Source: Alkalimonas mucilaginosa (GTDB lineage: Bacteria; Pseudomonadota; Gammaproteobacteria; Enterobacterales; Alteromonadaceae). Taken from it: 64,000 nt of DNA. The notes below the pieces were generated by a model that ran no database searches, was not told the origin of the DNA, and saw only the letters and a list, made by a program, of their open reading frames with translations. The stretch is taken from contig NZ_JAUGZK010000008.1 of assembly GCF_036327005.1 (NCBI RefSeq), positions 1 through 64,000 on the forward strand. The letters are read 5' to 3'. The translations under genes and the position numbers were made by a program. How positions within the stretch are numbered: the stretch's first letter is position 1; each line of letters opens with the position of its first letter. Positions 16,829 to 23,929 of the stretch are shown piece by piece.

Positions 16829-17524
16829 TCAAAAACCATGAAGGCTCCACCCCTGCTGAGCGTTATATCTGCTTAACAGGCCTTCAAGCTGCCTGATGTT
16901 TCCTGCATCATTGACCATTCTTGTCAGCATTTTTATTTCTGGTATGTAGTCAAGTTGCTGGCACATTGCACGAGCTATTTTCAATTTGTCAGCCTGGCTG
17001 GGGAGCTCCAACCTGGAGACTTCCCCGGAGTATAGTAGCTCCAGATACTTGTCAGGCAGGCATTGAGGCTGCGCCCCAACCTCGATCGCCACTGTAAAGA
17101 TGGTTTTTTTACCTGCCTTGTTTCTAAGTGCAAGCATTTCAACCAGAGGATGAGTCAGTTTATCCGGTTTTCCAAACAAAAAATTTATGTCATCAATCAA
17201 TAGCCAATCGACGTCGAATAGTTTTTTCCAATCCAGCAACTCTTTTGAGTGACGGTAAAGCATCCGCTCAGCGGTAATGACCCATGTATCCGTATTGCTA
17301 CTCACAAGCTCATGTCCTAGTCCAAGCAACAAGTGCGTCATGCCGTCGCCATTCCCATGTTGGCTATCTATGGTCAGCTGGGAGCTAGCTGGTTCTGCTA
17401 TAAACCTCAATGCAGTGCTCATTGCATTGTCGTTGTATTCGCATCGAACCAGGTTATTGATGGTTTTGTTTGCATGCAAAAGTGAATCAGTCATCATGCC
17501 TCTACCATTTTGTTTCATAGACAT
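16829..17524 (-). CDS. DnaA-like AAA+ protein with altered Walker A
   Basis: About 231 residues from ATG 17524 (AGG 7 nt upstream; later ATGs at 17518 and near 17497 are also possible). It aligns to the DnaA/Hda ATPase core: INNLVRCEYNDNAMSTAL at the start, a Walker A-like GNGDGMTHLLLGLGHEL near residues 55-70, the Walker B WLLIDDINFLFGK near 110-122, an Arg/Glu-containing basic-clamp region, and the sensor-II-like GNIRQLEGLLSRY at the C-terminus. DnaA has GKTH where this protein has GMTH, so the ATP-binding lysine is gone. There is no DnaA domain IV for binding DnaA boxes. It may bind DnaA, Hda or the replisome as a mimic, or need no ATP. It is third in line after the split gene upstream. 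Confidence 0.75.
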   Translation of the reverse strand: MSMKQNGRGMMTDSLLHANKTINNLVRCEYNDNAMSTALRFIAEPASSQLTIDSQHGNGDGMTHLLLGLGHELVSSNTDTWVITAERMLYRHSKELLDWKKLFDVDWLLIDDINFLFGKPDKLTHPLVEMLALRNKAGKKTIFTVAIEVGAQPQCLPDKYLELLYSGEVSRLELPSQADKLKIARAMCQQLDYIPEIKMLTRMVNDAGNIRQLEGLLSRYNAQQGWSLHGF

Positions 17525-17581
17525 TCGCTTACCTATTGGATTCAATGTGACTGGGTTGTTTCGTCAGAGGTATTCGTTGCA

Positions 17582-18067
17582 TCAGGAGTCAACACAATTT
17601 AAGTCTGGGTGCACCGGTTTAGAATGCCAGAGCGGGAATACACCGGTACTGGAGCTTGTTAGCGGATTCTCTTCCGTAAGGATCTGCTGCAAATTGGCAA
17701 ATCGCGCCCAGGTTGTCGAGTTGTGCCATGTTTCCGCATTATCACCGGCAGCTCGTTTGGCCACCAACTTATCCCAGTCTCTCTCTAATACGCACAGCTC
17801 CAGACTGTCGTGCGCAAAGAGTTGTTTCCGAACCCAATTTATAAAGTCTTCCAATACATGGTGCCGCCAGAGTGCTATCGGATCTTGCCAATACTCTGGC
17901 TCAGTGCACCAACGGCAATAGAACCCCTTTGCACTATGGCGGATGAAAAGATCAGAAGCATAGAGCCAATCGAAATTGACGCCATCAAAGTCAACCGCTA
18001 CCTGGATATTGGCGTCAGAATCCAACCAAATGTGTAGTTGCGGATTGATCCGTAATTGAGGGTGCAA
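17582..18067 (-). CDS. Hypothetical protein, 161 residues; probably the 3' part of a split gene
   Basis: The frame has only a TTG as start (18067) and no convincing ribosome binding site. Reading upstream in the same frame, only ten codons separate it from the TAA (18098-18100) that ends the small gene upstream. One nonsense change would therefore explain both. The protein has a Trp/Asp-rich body (IWLDSDANIQVAVDFDGVNF; PEYWQDPIALWRHH) and no known motif. It lies 57 nt upstream of the DnaA-like gene in the same direction. A non-ATG start coupled to the upstream stop is the alternative. Confidence 0.55.
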   Translation of the reverse strand: MHPQLRINPQLHIWLDSDANIQVAVDFDGVNFDWLYASDLFIRHSAKGFYCRWCTEPEYWQDPIALWRHHVLEDFINWVRKQLFAHDSLELCVLERDWDKLVAKRAAGDNAETWHNSTTWARFANLQQILTEENPLTSSSTGVFPLWHSKPVHPDLNCVDS

Positions 18068-18097
18068 GCCTTGAATCTGGAGCTCAACCCCACCTGT

Positions 18098-18268
18098 TTA
18101 CAGCTGATTTTTGAGTCGCATTTTCAATAACCTTGGCTTGCAACCTTGCTTGATCGGCATTACAGGCTTAAGCCAATCAGGGCAAACCTCTGAGTTGTTA
18201 AACTCTGTCAGCAACAGCTGCCAGGCATGGAGAAATGAACGATGACTCCGCCGCCCCTTAGACCTCAT
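18098..18268 (-). CDS. Small basic protein, 56 residues; probably the 5' part of the split gene
   Basis: The ATG at 18268 has GGGAGG 4 nt upstream; ATG 18295 in the same frame is 46 nt from the operator edge, like the start distance of sister promoters, so either may be used. The product is Arg/Lys-rich (MRSKGRRSHRSFLHAWQLL at the start, KPRLLKMRLKNQL at the end). It ends at TAA 18098-18100 and the same frame then continues openly through the 161-residue gene. Together they would make a protein of about 228 residues. No family is recognised. Confidence 0.5.
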   Translation of the reverse strand: MRSKGRRSHRSFLHAWQLLLTEFNNSEVCPDWLKPVMPIKQGCKPRLLKMRLKNQL

Positions 18269-18324
18269 GCTGCCTCCCTGTAACTTGGATGTCATGCACC
18301 CGGCACTGCCAGAAATGAAGCCTT

Positions 18325-18357
18325 AGTTTACGCCGGGGATGCGACAAAATAGGCCGC
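18325..18357 (-). promoter_or_regulatory. WYL-type promoter (minus) for the split gene and DnaA-like gene
   Basis: On the minus strand the operator GCGGCCTATTTTGTCGC (18357-18341) is followed after exactly 10 nt by TAAACT (18330-18325). It stands back to back with the plus-strand copy at 18377-18393, making a divergent control region. Confidence 0.72.
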
Positions 18358-18372
18358 AGCAAAACCCAGTCA

Positions 18373-18505
18373 CTAAGCGACCTATTTTGTCGCTGGAAAA
18401 CAGTAAGCTGGCAGCACATTGGTTTGAGGAATTACCATGGCCAAGCTGCTGCTACTTTCACCGACCTTGTGCTGGCAACAGCGCCTGCCTGAGCTGTCGC
18501 CTTAT
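18373..18505 (+). repeat. 133-bp direct repeat, copy A (promoter, ribosome binding site and first 23 codons)
   Basis: Copy A matches 20146-20278 at 132 of 133 positions; the only difference is T at 18433 against G at 20206. It begins 4 nt before the operator and ends exactly at the end of codon 23 of the 185-residue gene. Outside these limits the two sites have no similarity. The repeat spacing is 1773 bp. Confidence 0.97.
18377..18409 (+). promoter_or_regulatory. WYL-type promoter (plus) for the 185 aa gene and nuclease
   Basis: Operator AGCGAC-N7-GTCGCT (core 18377-18393) is a perfect inverted repeat. TAAGCT follows after exactly 10 nt (18404-18409). The start codon is 44 nt from the operator edge, with GAGG 8 nt before it. 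Confidence 0.75.
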
Positions 18506-18994
18506 AGTGTATTTGTCCTCTTCGATACCCATTGCGATGCTGCCGGTTTGAAAGGAGTGTTTTTTGATACCCATCGAAGCTTGGCTGAGTACGCCACTTG
18601 GTCCATGATAGAGCATAGCCGTGTCATCGCATTTGGTGATGCAAAACGCTTGGTTGAATACCTAACCCCAAGTGATGTTGTCTTTTTCTGCCATAAATGG
18701 TGCGGCCTGGTTGCTGCGGCCCGAGTTAAAAAGGGCCCTGTGCAAGCACCAGATACCAATACCCTCTATCGGGATGTGGAGTTCCTTACCCCCATTCCAA
18801 CCAGAGACTCTGTTCTGCAAGCCATGCCATTTGGAAAGGATGATGAGCTCAGCGGGAAACGTTTTTTCTTGGCGAAAACGATAAAAGTTCCCTACCTTAG
18901 TAGGGCGGAAGCCGAGTTGATTCTGTCGGAGCTTTGCAGTTACCTTGAAGGTGGCATCTTGTCATTGGAACGGTTGCAACCAAATAACCAATAG
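18437..18994 (+). CDS. Hypothetical protein, 185 residues, with the shared 23-residue leader
   Basis: Residues 1-23 (MAKLLLLSPTLCWQQ and on) are identical to those of the gene at 20210 because both starts lie in the 133-bp repeat. After residue 23 the protein is different: two similar LFDTH/FFDTH segments, then DVVFFCHKWCGLVAAARVKK and a C-terminal region with KRFFLAKTIKVPYLSRAEAE. The second half has the strand-rich rhythm of small PUA/EVE-like beta-barrels, but I would not assign it. It is followed 42 nt later by the PD-(D/E)XK gene, so the two share the repeat promoter. The leader is hydrophobic enough to be a tag or weak targeting segment. Confidence 0.7.
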   Translation: MAKLLLLSPTLCWQQRLPELSPYSVFVLFDTHCDAAGLKGVFFDTHRSLAEYATWSMIEHSRVIAFGDAKRLVEYLTPSDVVFFCHKWCGLVAAARVKKGPVQAPDTNTLYRDVEFLTPIPTRDSVLQAMPFGKDDELSGKRFFLAKTIKVPYLSRAEAELILSELCSYLEGGILSLERLQPNNQ

Positions 18995-19036
18995 ACTTTG
19001 GCGGCATTAAATCAACTACATAAAGTAAGGTAACAC

Positions 19037-20122
19037 ATGGAAAATAAAAAAGAAAAGTTTGATGATTTAATAGCTGAGTTTAAAAAACTCCAGCCATTCA
19101 CTGCCAGGGAAACGAATATTTTCAATATCGGCACCAAAGGCTATTACGAAAATCCTACCACAGATATTCTGGCATTTTTTCTTGACAGTCATGAGCAACA
19201 TCAACTAGGGAATATTGCATTACGGGCCCTGCTGCTCTGCCTTGACGAGGAATATCATCAGCTTGACCCTACTCTTACCGCTCCGCCTGAACGAGAAGTC
19301 AGCACGAAAGGTGGAAGGATTGACCTGCTTTTAGTGAGCAATGATTGGGTTATGGTGCTTGAAAACAAGATTTTCCATAATCAAAACAACCCTTTCGATA
19401 GCTATCAGGAATTTATTCAACTCGATGAAAAAAACCGCTTTGCAGGTAAAAAAGAAGTTTTTGTCGTACTTTCGCCTGATGGCATAGCCCCAGCTGCACC
19501 TTGGCAGGGAGTCAGTTACACCAAGCTTATCTCAAACTTAAAAAGCCTGCTTTCCGAGCACTTCTATTCACAACCACTGAATAAATGGACCATATTGCTG
19601 CGGGAATTCATTTTACATTTGGAGGACTTGATGACACCACCAACCGTTAATCATGAGACGCGTAAGTTTGTTCTGGAAAATTTGAAATCCATCAGTGAGC
19701 TGCAATCGGTAAAGCAGCAAGCCATTAAGGAGTACCATCAAGAACTTCAAGTTAAATTGCAACAGATGTTGGGCAAGAGTGTCGCGATTCGCCAACACAC
19801 TTGGGGTGACTACCCTGCCCTCCGCTTTTCTTTAAGTTGCTGGAATCACAACGAGTCGGATGTTGTGTTGTTTCTCTCCGGAGACAAAGAGAAAACAACC
19901 ATTGGCACGTATGCACATCTGCCTGCGAATGAAGATACAGAACTAGCCGACTCAATTATCTTAAAAGAAGAAAATGTTGACCGATGGCTTGAAGCAAAAA
20001 ATAAGTACCGCTGTTACCGTGTTTACGCCGCTGACTTTAACGAAGAAAGAAGACTCCATTTTATAGCCGACCGCCTGAAGGAGCTGGATCAGTTTGAACA
20101 AGCCAAGCAAACGAGCCGTTGA
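19037..20122 (+). CDS. PD-(D/E)XK nuclease family protein
   Basis: A 361-residue protein with AAGG 6 nt upstream of the ATG. Residues about 95-125 carry the nuclease core: GGRIDLLLVSNDWVMVLENK, with the catalytic Asp (RID) and the E-x-K pair (ENK). An upstream ENPTTDILAFFLD is typical of this PD-(D/E)XK-4-like family. The C-terminal half (from about 210) is helical and charged, without recognised motif. Base composition is visibly more AT-rich and Lys-rich than neighbouring genes, consistent with acquired cargo. It lies inside the module bracketed by the 133-bp repeats. DNA cleavage is likely from the motif; its trigger is unknown. Confidence 0.83.
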   Translation: MENKKEKFDDLIAEFKKLQPFTARETNIFNIGTKGYYENPTTDILAFFLDSHEQHQLGNIALRALLLCLDEEYHQLDPTLTAPPEREVSTKGGRIDLLLVSNDWVMVLENKIFHNQNNPFDSYQEFIQLDEKNRFAGKKEVFVVLSPDGIAPAAPWQGVSYTKLISNLKSLLSEHFYSQPLNKWTILLREFILHLEDLMTPPTVNHETRKFVLENLKSISELQSVKQQAIKEYHQELQVKLQQMLGKSVAIRQHTWGDYPALRFSLSCWNHNESDVVLFLSGDKEKTTIGTYAHLPANEDTELADSIILKEENVDRWLEAKNKYRCYRVYAADFNEERRLHFIADRLKELDQFEQAKQTSR

Positions 20123-20145
20123 GGGAGTTTGTATTGACCTGGCCG

Positions 20146-20278
20146 CTAAGCGACCTATTTTGTCGCTGGAAAACAGTAAGCTGGCAGCACATTGGTTTGA
20201 GGAATGACCATGGCCAAGCTGCTGCTACTTTCACCGACCTTGTGCTGGCAACAGCGCCTGCCTGAGCTGTCGCCTTAT
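20146..20278 (+). repeat. 133-bp direct repeat, copy B
   Basis: Near-perfect copy of 18373-18505 in the same orientation. The G at 20206 creates an extra in-frame ATG (20204) two codons before the shared start. The copy ends exactly at a codon boundary, as copy A does. Confidence 0.97.
20150..20182 (+). promoter_or_regulatory. WYL-type promoter (plus) for the 230 aa and 280 aa genes
   Basis: Operator core 20150-20166 and -10 hexamer TAAGCT at 20177-20182, 10 nt apart, identical to copy A. The start codon 20210 is 44 nt from the operator edge. Confidence 0.75.
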
Positions 20279-20896
20279 TTCATGGGGACGCTTCATGGTA
20301 ATGAGCTTACCCGAACCGAGCGTCTGTCATTTGCAAGGCTCAACAAACAGCTTTATGCACTGGAGCAAGAACTCGAAAACGACATAGCGGCTGTAATGGA
20401 AGATCTGCCAGCCCTGTCGCTGCATGGCCAGGCAGCCTCTTTCCAGTGCAATGCACGACTTTACTTTTGCCTGCATGATGACGATCCGTATTACAACGAT
20501 GATGACAGCAATTACCTGGTGTTGATGGATCTGCAGGTGCAAACTGCACCTTGGGAACCTCAGCAATTGCCTGACGGCCCCGGGGCAATGTTGTGGCCCT
20601 GCCCTTCCTCTTCGCTTCAGCAACAACTCGCTACCGCTCCTCACAGCGGTATGCTGGCCACCTTAGTTGCAGAAGGCTTGAGCCTGGCGAATTGTTTACG
20701 CATTGGCAGCGTCAAGACTGAGCTGTTATTGACATGCCGCAGTAGTCATTGCTTCAACCTGCCGTATGCCAGACGCTTGTCCGCGATGGCTGATTATGCT
20801 GCCCCCTACACAGAGGCCATCGACCGGCTGGCCATCAGCAAAGATGCCTACCCATTGCTGCCCAAACAAAAAATCTGCTTAAAAGGAAAGAAATGA
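20210..20896 (+). CDS. Hypothetical protein, 228 residues, with the shared leader
   Basis: The start at 20210 matches the start used in copy A; ATG 20204 adds two residues. Residues 1-23 are shared with the 185-residue protein. An internal ATG at 20282, directly after the repeat, could be the ancestral start, but it has no ribosome binding site. The unique part has a long helix (RLSFARLNKQLYALEQELE), an acidic run with many Asp and Tyr (LHDDDPYYNDDDSNY) and several cysteines. No family is recognised. It overlaps the next gene by 4 nt (ATGA), so both are made together. Confidence 0.7.
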   Translation: MAKLLLLSPTLCWQQRLPELSPYFMGTLHGNELTRTERLSFARLNKQLYALEQELENDIAAVMEDLPALSLHGQAASFQCNARLYFCLHDDDPYYNDDDSNYLVLMDLQVQTAPWEPQQLPDGPGAMLWPCPSSSLQQQLATAPHSGMLATLVAEGLSLANCLRIGSVKTELLLTCRSSHCFNLPYARRLSAMADYAAPYTEAIDRLAISKDAYPLLPKQKICLKGKK

Positions 20897-21735
20897 TGTG
20901 TGGTTACTGCATAGAAGCAGCGCTTTGTTGCAACTTTCACCAAAGGGGACGTTTTGTGCTACCCGATAGTTTGGATGAACAAAACCCACAGCCTGGTTCG
21001 GATGAGGGCTGTTACGCTTTGTTTGAATCGCCTGAACCATCGGAACTGCCAGAGCCCTGGCTTAGTGCGGTAAAATCCTATCATCCCTACTGGCAACTGC
21101 GTGTTTTAGAGCAGGAGCTGCTGAAACTGCCAGTTTGTTTTAAGCAGGTAAGTACAGAGGAGCCGCAGTCAAAAAGCGGCTGGCCACACCTGGGATCCGT
21201 CTGGCAAGCGGCCCTTCAACAAACAGAGCCTGCTTTGCCAACAGAGCTGTCAGATGCCATGCTGGCTGAGGCAAGTCACTGCCTTGAGTATGCTGCCGCC
21301 AAGTTCTACAGCAGCGGCGATTTAAGTGACGGTGATGCCAGCTCAGCTGCGGATTTTGAAGCACTGTTTCCACTGTTTTGGCTGGCTTTTCGTTTAATGC
21401 AGCAACATCAACCCCTTCACTCGGTGTTTCAGCAACTGGCTTGCTCTGAGCCAAGCCACTGCCCTGACTTTTTGGGCAGCGATCTGCTGCTGATCCGACA
21501 TTCTATCCAGCACTGTGTAAAGCAGCTTGGGATGCCATTTCTCGAACAACACGCCAATGAGCTGCGAACTGAACTCATCACTTATGTGCTGAATGCCAAC
21601 CCATGGAGCCCTTCTGAATTATTGCTATGGCAAGCCATGCTCGACAACTGGCAAGGCAGGCAAGAGGTGTATGGCATTGGCAATGCGCAACGTCTGCTGG
21701 CGGACTTGCTTTTGGAGCAGCGGCCCCATAAGTAG
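20893..21735 (+). CDS. Hypothetical protein, 280 residues
   Basis: Starts with an ATG overlapping the previous stop. The N-terminus is cysteine-rich (MMCGYCIEAALCCNFHQRG); the rest is acidic and helical with many Leu, Gln and Trp (FEALFPLFWLAFRLMQQHQP), resembling a helical-repeat scaffold more than an enzyme. No nucleotide-binding, metal or membrane motif is clear apart from the cysteines, which could bind a metal. It is the last gene of the locus and converges on the TPR gene at 21796. Confidence 0.7.
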   Translation: MMCGYCIEAALCCNFHQRGRFVLPDSLDEQNPQPGSDEGCYALFESPEPSELPEPWLSAVKSYHPYWQLRVLEQELLKLPVCFKQVSTEEPQSKSGWPHLGSVWQAALQQTEPALPTELSDAMLAEASHCLEYAAAKFYSSGDLSDGDASSAADFEALFPLFWLAFRLMQQHQPLHSVFQQLACSEPSHCPDFLGSDLLLIRHSIQHCVKQLGMPFLEQHANELRTELITYVLNANPWSPSELLLWQAMLDNWQGRQEVYGIGNAQRLLADLLLEQRPHK

Positions 21736-21795
21736 CGCCTCCTTCCAGCCAACAAAAAAGCCTTAAAAATCAACTATTTTACCCTTAAAGGTAAG

Positions 21796-23787
21796 CTAGG
21801 GTAAAAGGTCATAAACAGGGCAGACAGCCGAGAGCTCTTGTCTGATTTGTTGTTTTTCCTCCGGTAGGTTAACGATGCCCAGTAACCAGGCCAGGTGGCT
21901 TTTTGCTTGCATATCGAGCTCGTTCCTGGCATCAAAGTACACCGCAACTTGCTGCGGCAGGCTGTCCGGTAGTGCCATTTCTGTCGTCAGCTTTTGCAAT
22001 TTGGTTTGGTAGTACACTTTGTACAGCAGGTCGCTTCGGGATAGATTCCCCAGCAGCTCATCCCGCTCAATCAAAGTCAGTGCATGGTTGTAATACTGCT
22101 TTGCTGGCTCGGACTGCCCCAGCAGAAAGTAGAGCTCGGCTAAGTTGCTCCAAACCTGATGGATGGCCACCTCCGGTTGCTCCTCAATGGCGAGCTGCTT
22201 GTGTTTAATGGCAAGCTCATACTTGCCTTGCATCTGGTAAATAGTCCCTAAGTTTTCATGCCCAAGCCGGTCGTTGTCAAAGTTATTGATGACTGCCCAA
22301 TAGGTTTCTTCTGCCTGTTCCAGCTCACCATAACACAACTGCAGCGTGCCCAGATTAGCCAGGATCACTTCGTGCTGCATACTTGCCTTTGCAAACTGCG
22401 CGATAGCCTGCGGTGCGTTTCCTTGCATAAAATACAGACTTCCTAAAATATTGTTGGCGTACCAATGCCCGGGGACTAAATCAACGGCTTGTTTCGCATA
22501 GGCTATGGCAAGCTCCCCTGGTGGATCCGAGTCATCCTCACCAAAACGGGCCTGATAAACGCTGGCTTTGACCGCAAGCGCATCGGCATCGGCGCTGGTT
22601 AAGTCAGCATGCTCCTTTAACAGCATTAAGGCTTGTTCGGTGCGGCCGCTTCGGGCCAGTAACTCCGCTTGTGCCGTGATCACCTCAAGTAAGTCTGGTC
22701 GTTGCTCTGTAGCCAATTGGCAGTAGGTGGCAGCTTTTTCAAGCGAAGCCGTTTCATCCCTAATCCAACTGCTCCGAACATGAAGACGGCATAGCTCTGC
22801 ATGGGCAGCAGCGAAATTTGCATCCTGCTCCAAAGCCTGCAAAAAGTGAGATTCAGCAAGTGAAAAGCTGCTGGCTGAATTACTGATAAATAACTGATTT
22901 TTCCCCTGTAAGAAATAGTTCAGTGCAACAGCAGAGTTCGACAAGATGGGCGCAAGAGGCTCGCCGGCAATAAAGCGCTGACTTTGCAGCACAATCGCAT
23001 GGCCTATCGCTGCAGTTTGAGCTGCAAAGGCCTCGTGGTGAAACAAGCTCTGATGGATAACCGGGCTGTGTTGATGCGATATCATGGTCGCAGAAATGGC
23101 ATCGTAATAGTGATCTTCGTGCTGGGAGAGATGTAAAACAGCATGGGCCTGCCAGGTGGTGATCACCTCATTTGCCGGCAGCTGATACGCTTCCGGCCTG
23201 CTAAGAACCATGGCCCTGATAGCATCCTGCTCAGATAATTGGCTGGCAATTTGCTCCGCAAACGCGTGGAGATTGGCTGGAGCCTGCACCGCTATCAACA
23301 CCTTACCCAATGGTGACGTGAGCCTGGTGCTCGTCGGATGCGAAGAAGCATGATCTGCACTACTCTGCTGCCACCAAATCAGGCTCCCCATCAGGATCAC
23401 CAAAGCTAGCATGGCGAAACCTATCTGAGGAATGACGCGGCTGGCTGCAAACGGGCCTGACTTCGAATACAGCACCCTAGCCGGAGCTGTTTCTGGTTCA
23501 TCACTCTGGCCTGAGAGCACTTCAGAGAAACGACTATCTTCTTTTGACAAGTAAATGGTATAGGCTGGAACCTGCAGCGCCTTGGCAATACGCGCCAAAT
23601 TATGCGGGGAGACAGCTTGCTCCCGGAATACTTTGCTGACTAAATCTCGGGGTGGTTTCGTGATGCCTTCATTGCACGCGATTTGCTGAGCCAGTTCGGC
23701 TTGTGTATCAAAACCGCTTGCTAACATAGCAGCTTCCAGCTTTTCTCTGGACGCCCTGACTCCGCGTTTACGTTTTCTACCGTCCAT
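21796..23787 (-). CDS. XRE-type HTH / transmembrane / TPR-repeat protein
   Basis: About 663 residues from ATG 23787; an upstream TTG (23841) is possible but falls in a palindrome. Residues about 10-75 look like a Cro/CI-type HTH (MLASGFDTQAELAQQIACNE, then DLVSKVFREQAVSPHNLARIA). A single membrane span follows near 119-137 (IGFAMLALVILMGSLIWW). The rest is a long TPR array (about 300-640), e.g. NILGSLYFMQGNAPQAIAQF and NLGTIYQMQGKYELAIKHKQ. The order is CadC-like: cytoplasmic DNA-binding domain, membrane anchor and periplasmic repeats. It is the gene nearest the tRNA-Arg 3' end. Confidence 0.85.
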   Translation of the reverse strand: MDGRKRKRGVRASREKLEAAMLASGFDTQAELAQQIACNEGITKPPRDLVSKVFREQAVSPHNLARIAKALQVPAYTIYLSKEDSRFSEVLSGQSDEPETAPARVLYSKSGPFAASRVIPQIGFAMLALVILMGSLIWWQQSSADHASSHPTSTRLTSPLGKVLIAVQAPANLHAFAEQIASQLSEQDAIRAMVLSRPEAYQLPANEVITTWQAHAVLHLSQHEDHYYDAISATMISHQHSPVIHQSLFHHEAFAAQTAAIGHAIVLQSQRFIAGEPLAPILSNSAVALNYFLQGKNQLFISNSASSFSLAESHFLQALEQDANFAAAHAELCRLHVRSSWIRDETASLEKAATYCQLATEQRPDLLEVITAQAELLARSGRTEQALMLLKEHADLTSADADALAVKASVYQARFGEDDSDPPGELAIAYAKQAVDLVPGHWYANNILGSLYFMQGNAPQAIAQFAKASMQHEVILANLGTLQLCYGELEQAEETYWAVINNFDNDRLGHENLGTIYQMQGKYELAIKHKQLAIEEQPEVAIHQVWSNLAELYFLLGQSEPAKQYYNHALTLIERDELLGNLSRSDLLYKVYYQTKLQKLTTEMALPDSLPQQVAVYFDARNELDMQAKSHLAWLLGIVNLPEEKQQIRQELSAVCPVYDLLP

Positions 23788-23835
23788 GTTCAGTTGACGT
23801 GAAGCAAGTGAGTAAATTGATAGTAGCGAAGCGCT

Positions 23836-23848
23836 GTGCAAATTGCAC
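23836..23848. promoter_or_regulatory. 13-bp palindrome upstream of the HTH-TPR gene
   Basis: GTGCAAATTGCAC is a perfect palindrome around a central A. It lies about 50 nt upstream of the chosen start of the XRE-TM-TPR gene and could be an operator for that protein. Only one copy is seen. Confidence 0.35.
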
Positions 23849-23929
23849 GTTTAATCACCAGGGGCTGCTGATCTTTGGTGGTGAGTAATTAGTCGCGATG
23901 ATAGGCTGGCTTAAGCCTGAAGCATAATG

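Noticed and set aside
18437..18994. PUA/EVE-like fold for the 185-residue protein
   Set aside because: Only a loose rhythm of strands is visible; no diagnostic residues, so no function was assigned.
21777..21806. TTTTACCC/GGGTAAAA inverted repeat as a terminator between convergent genes
   Set aside because: It overlaps the last codons of the TPR gene, has a weak AT stem and no following T run, so it is not a convincing terminator.
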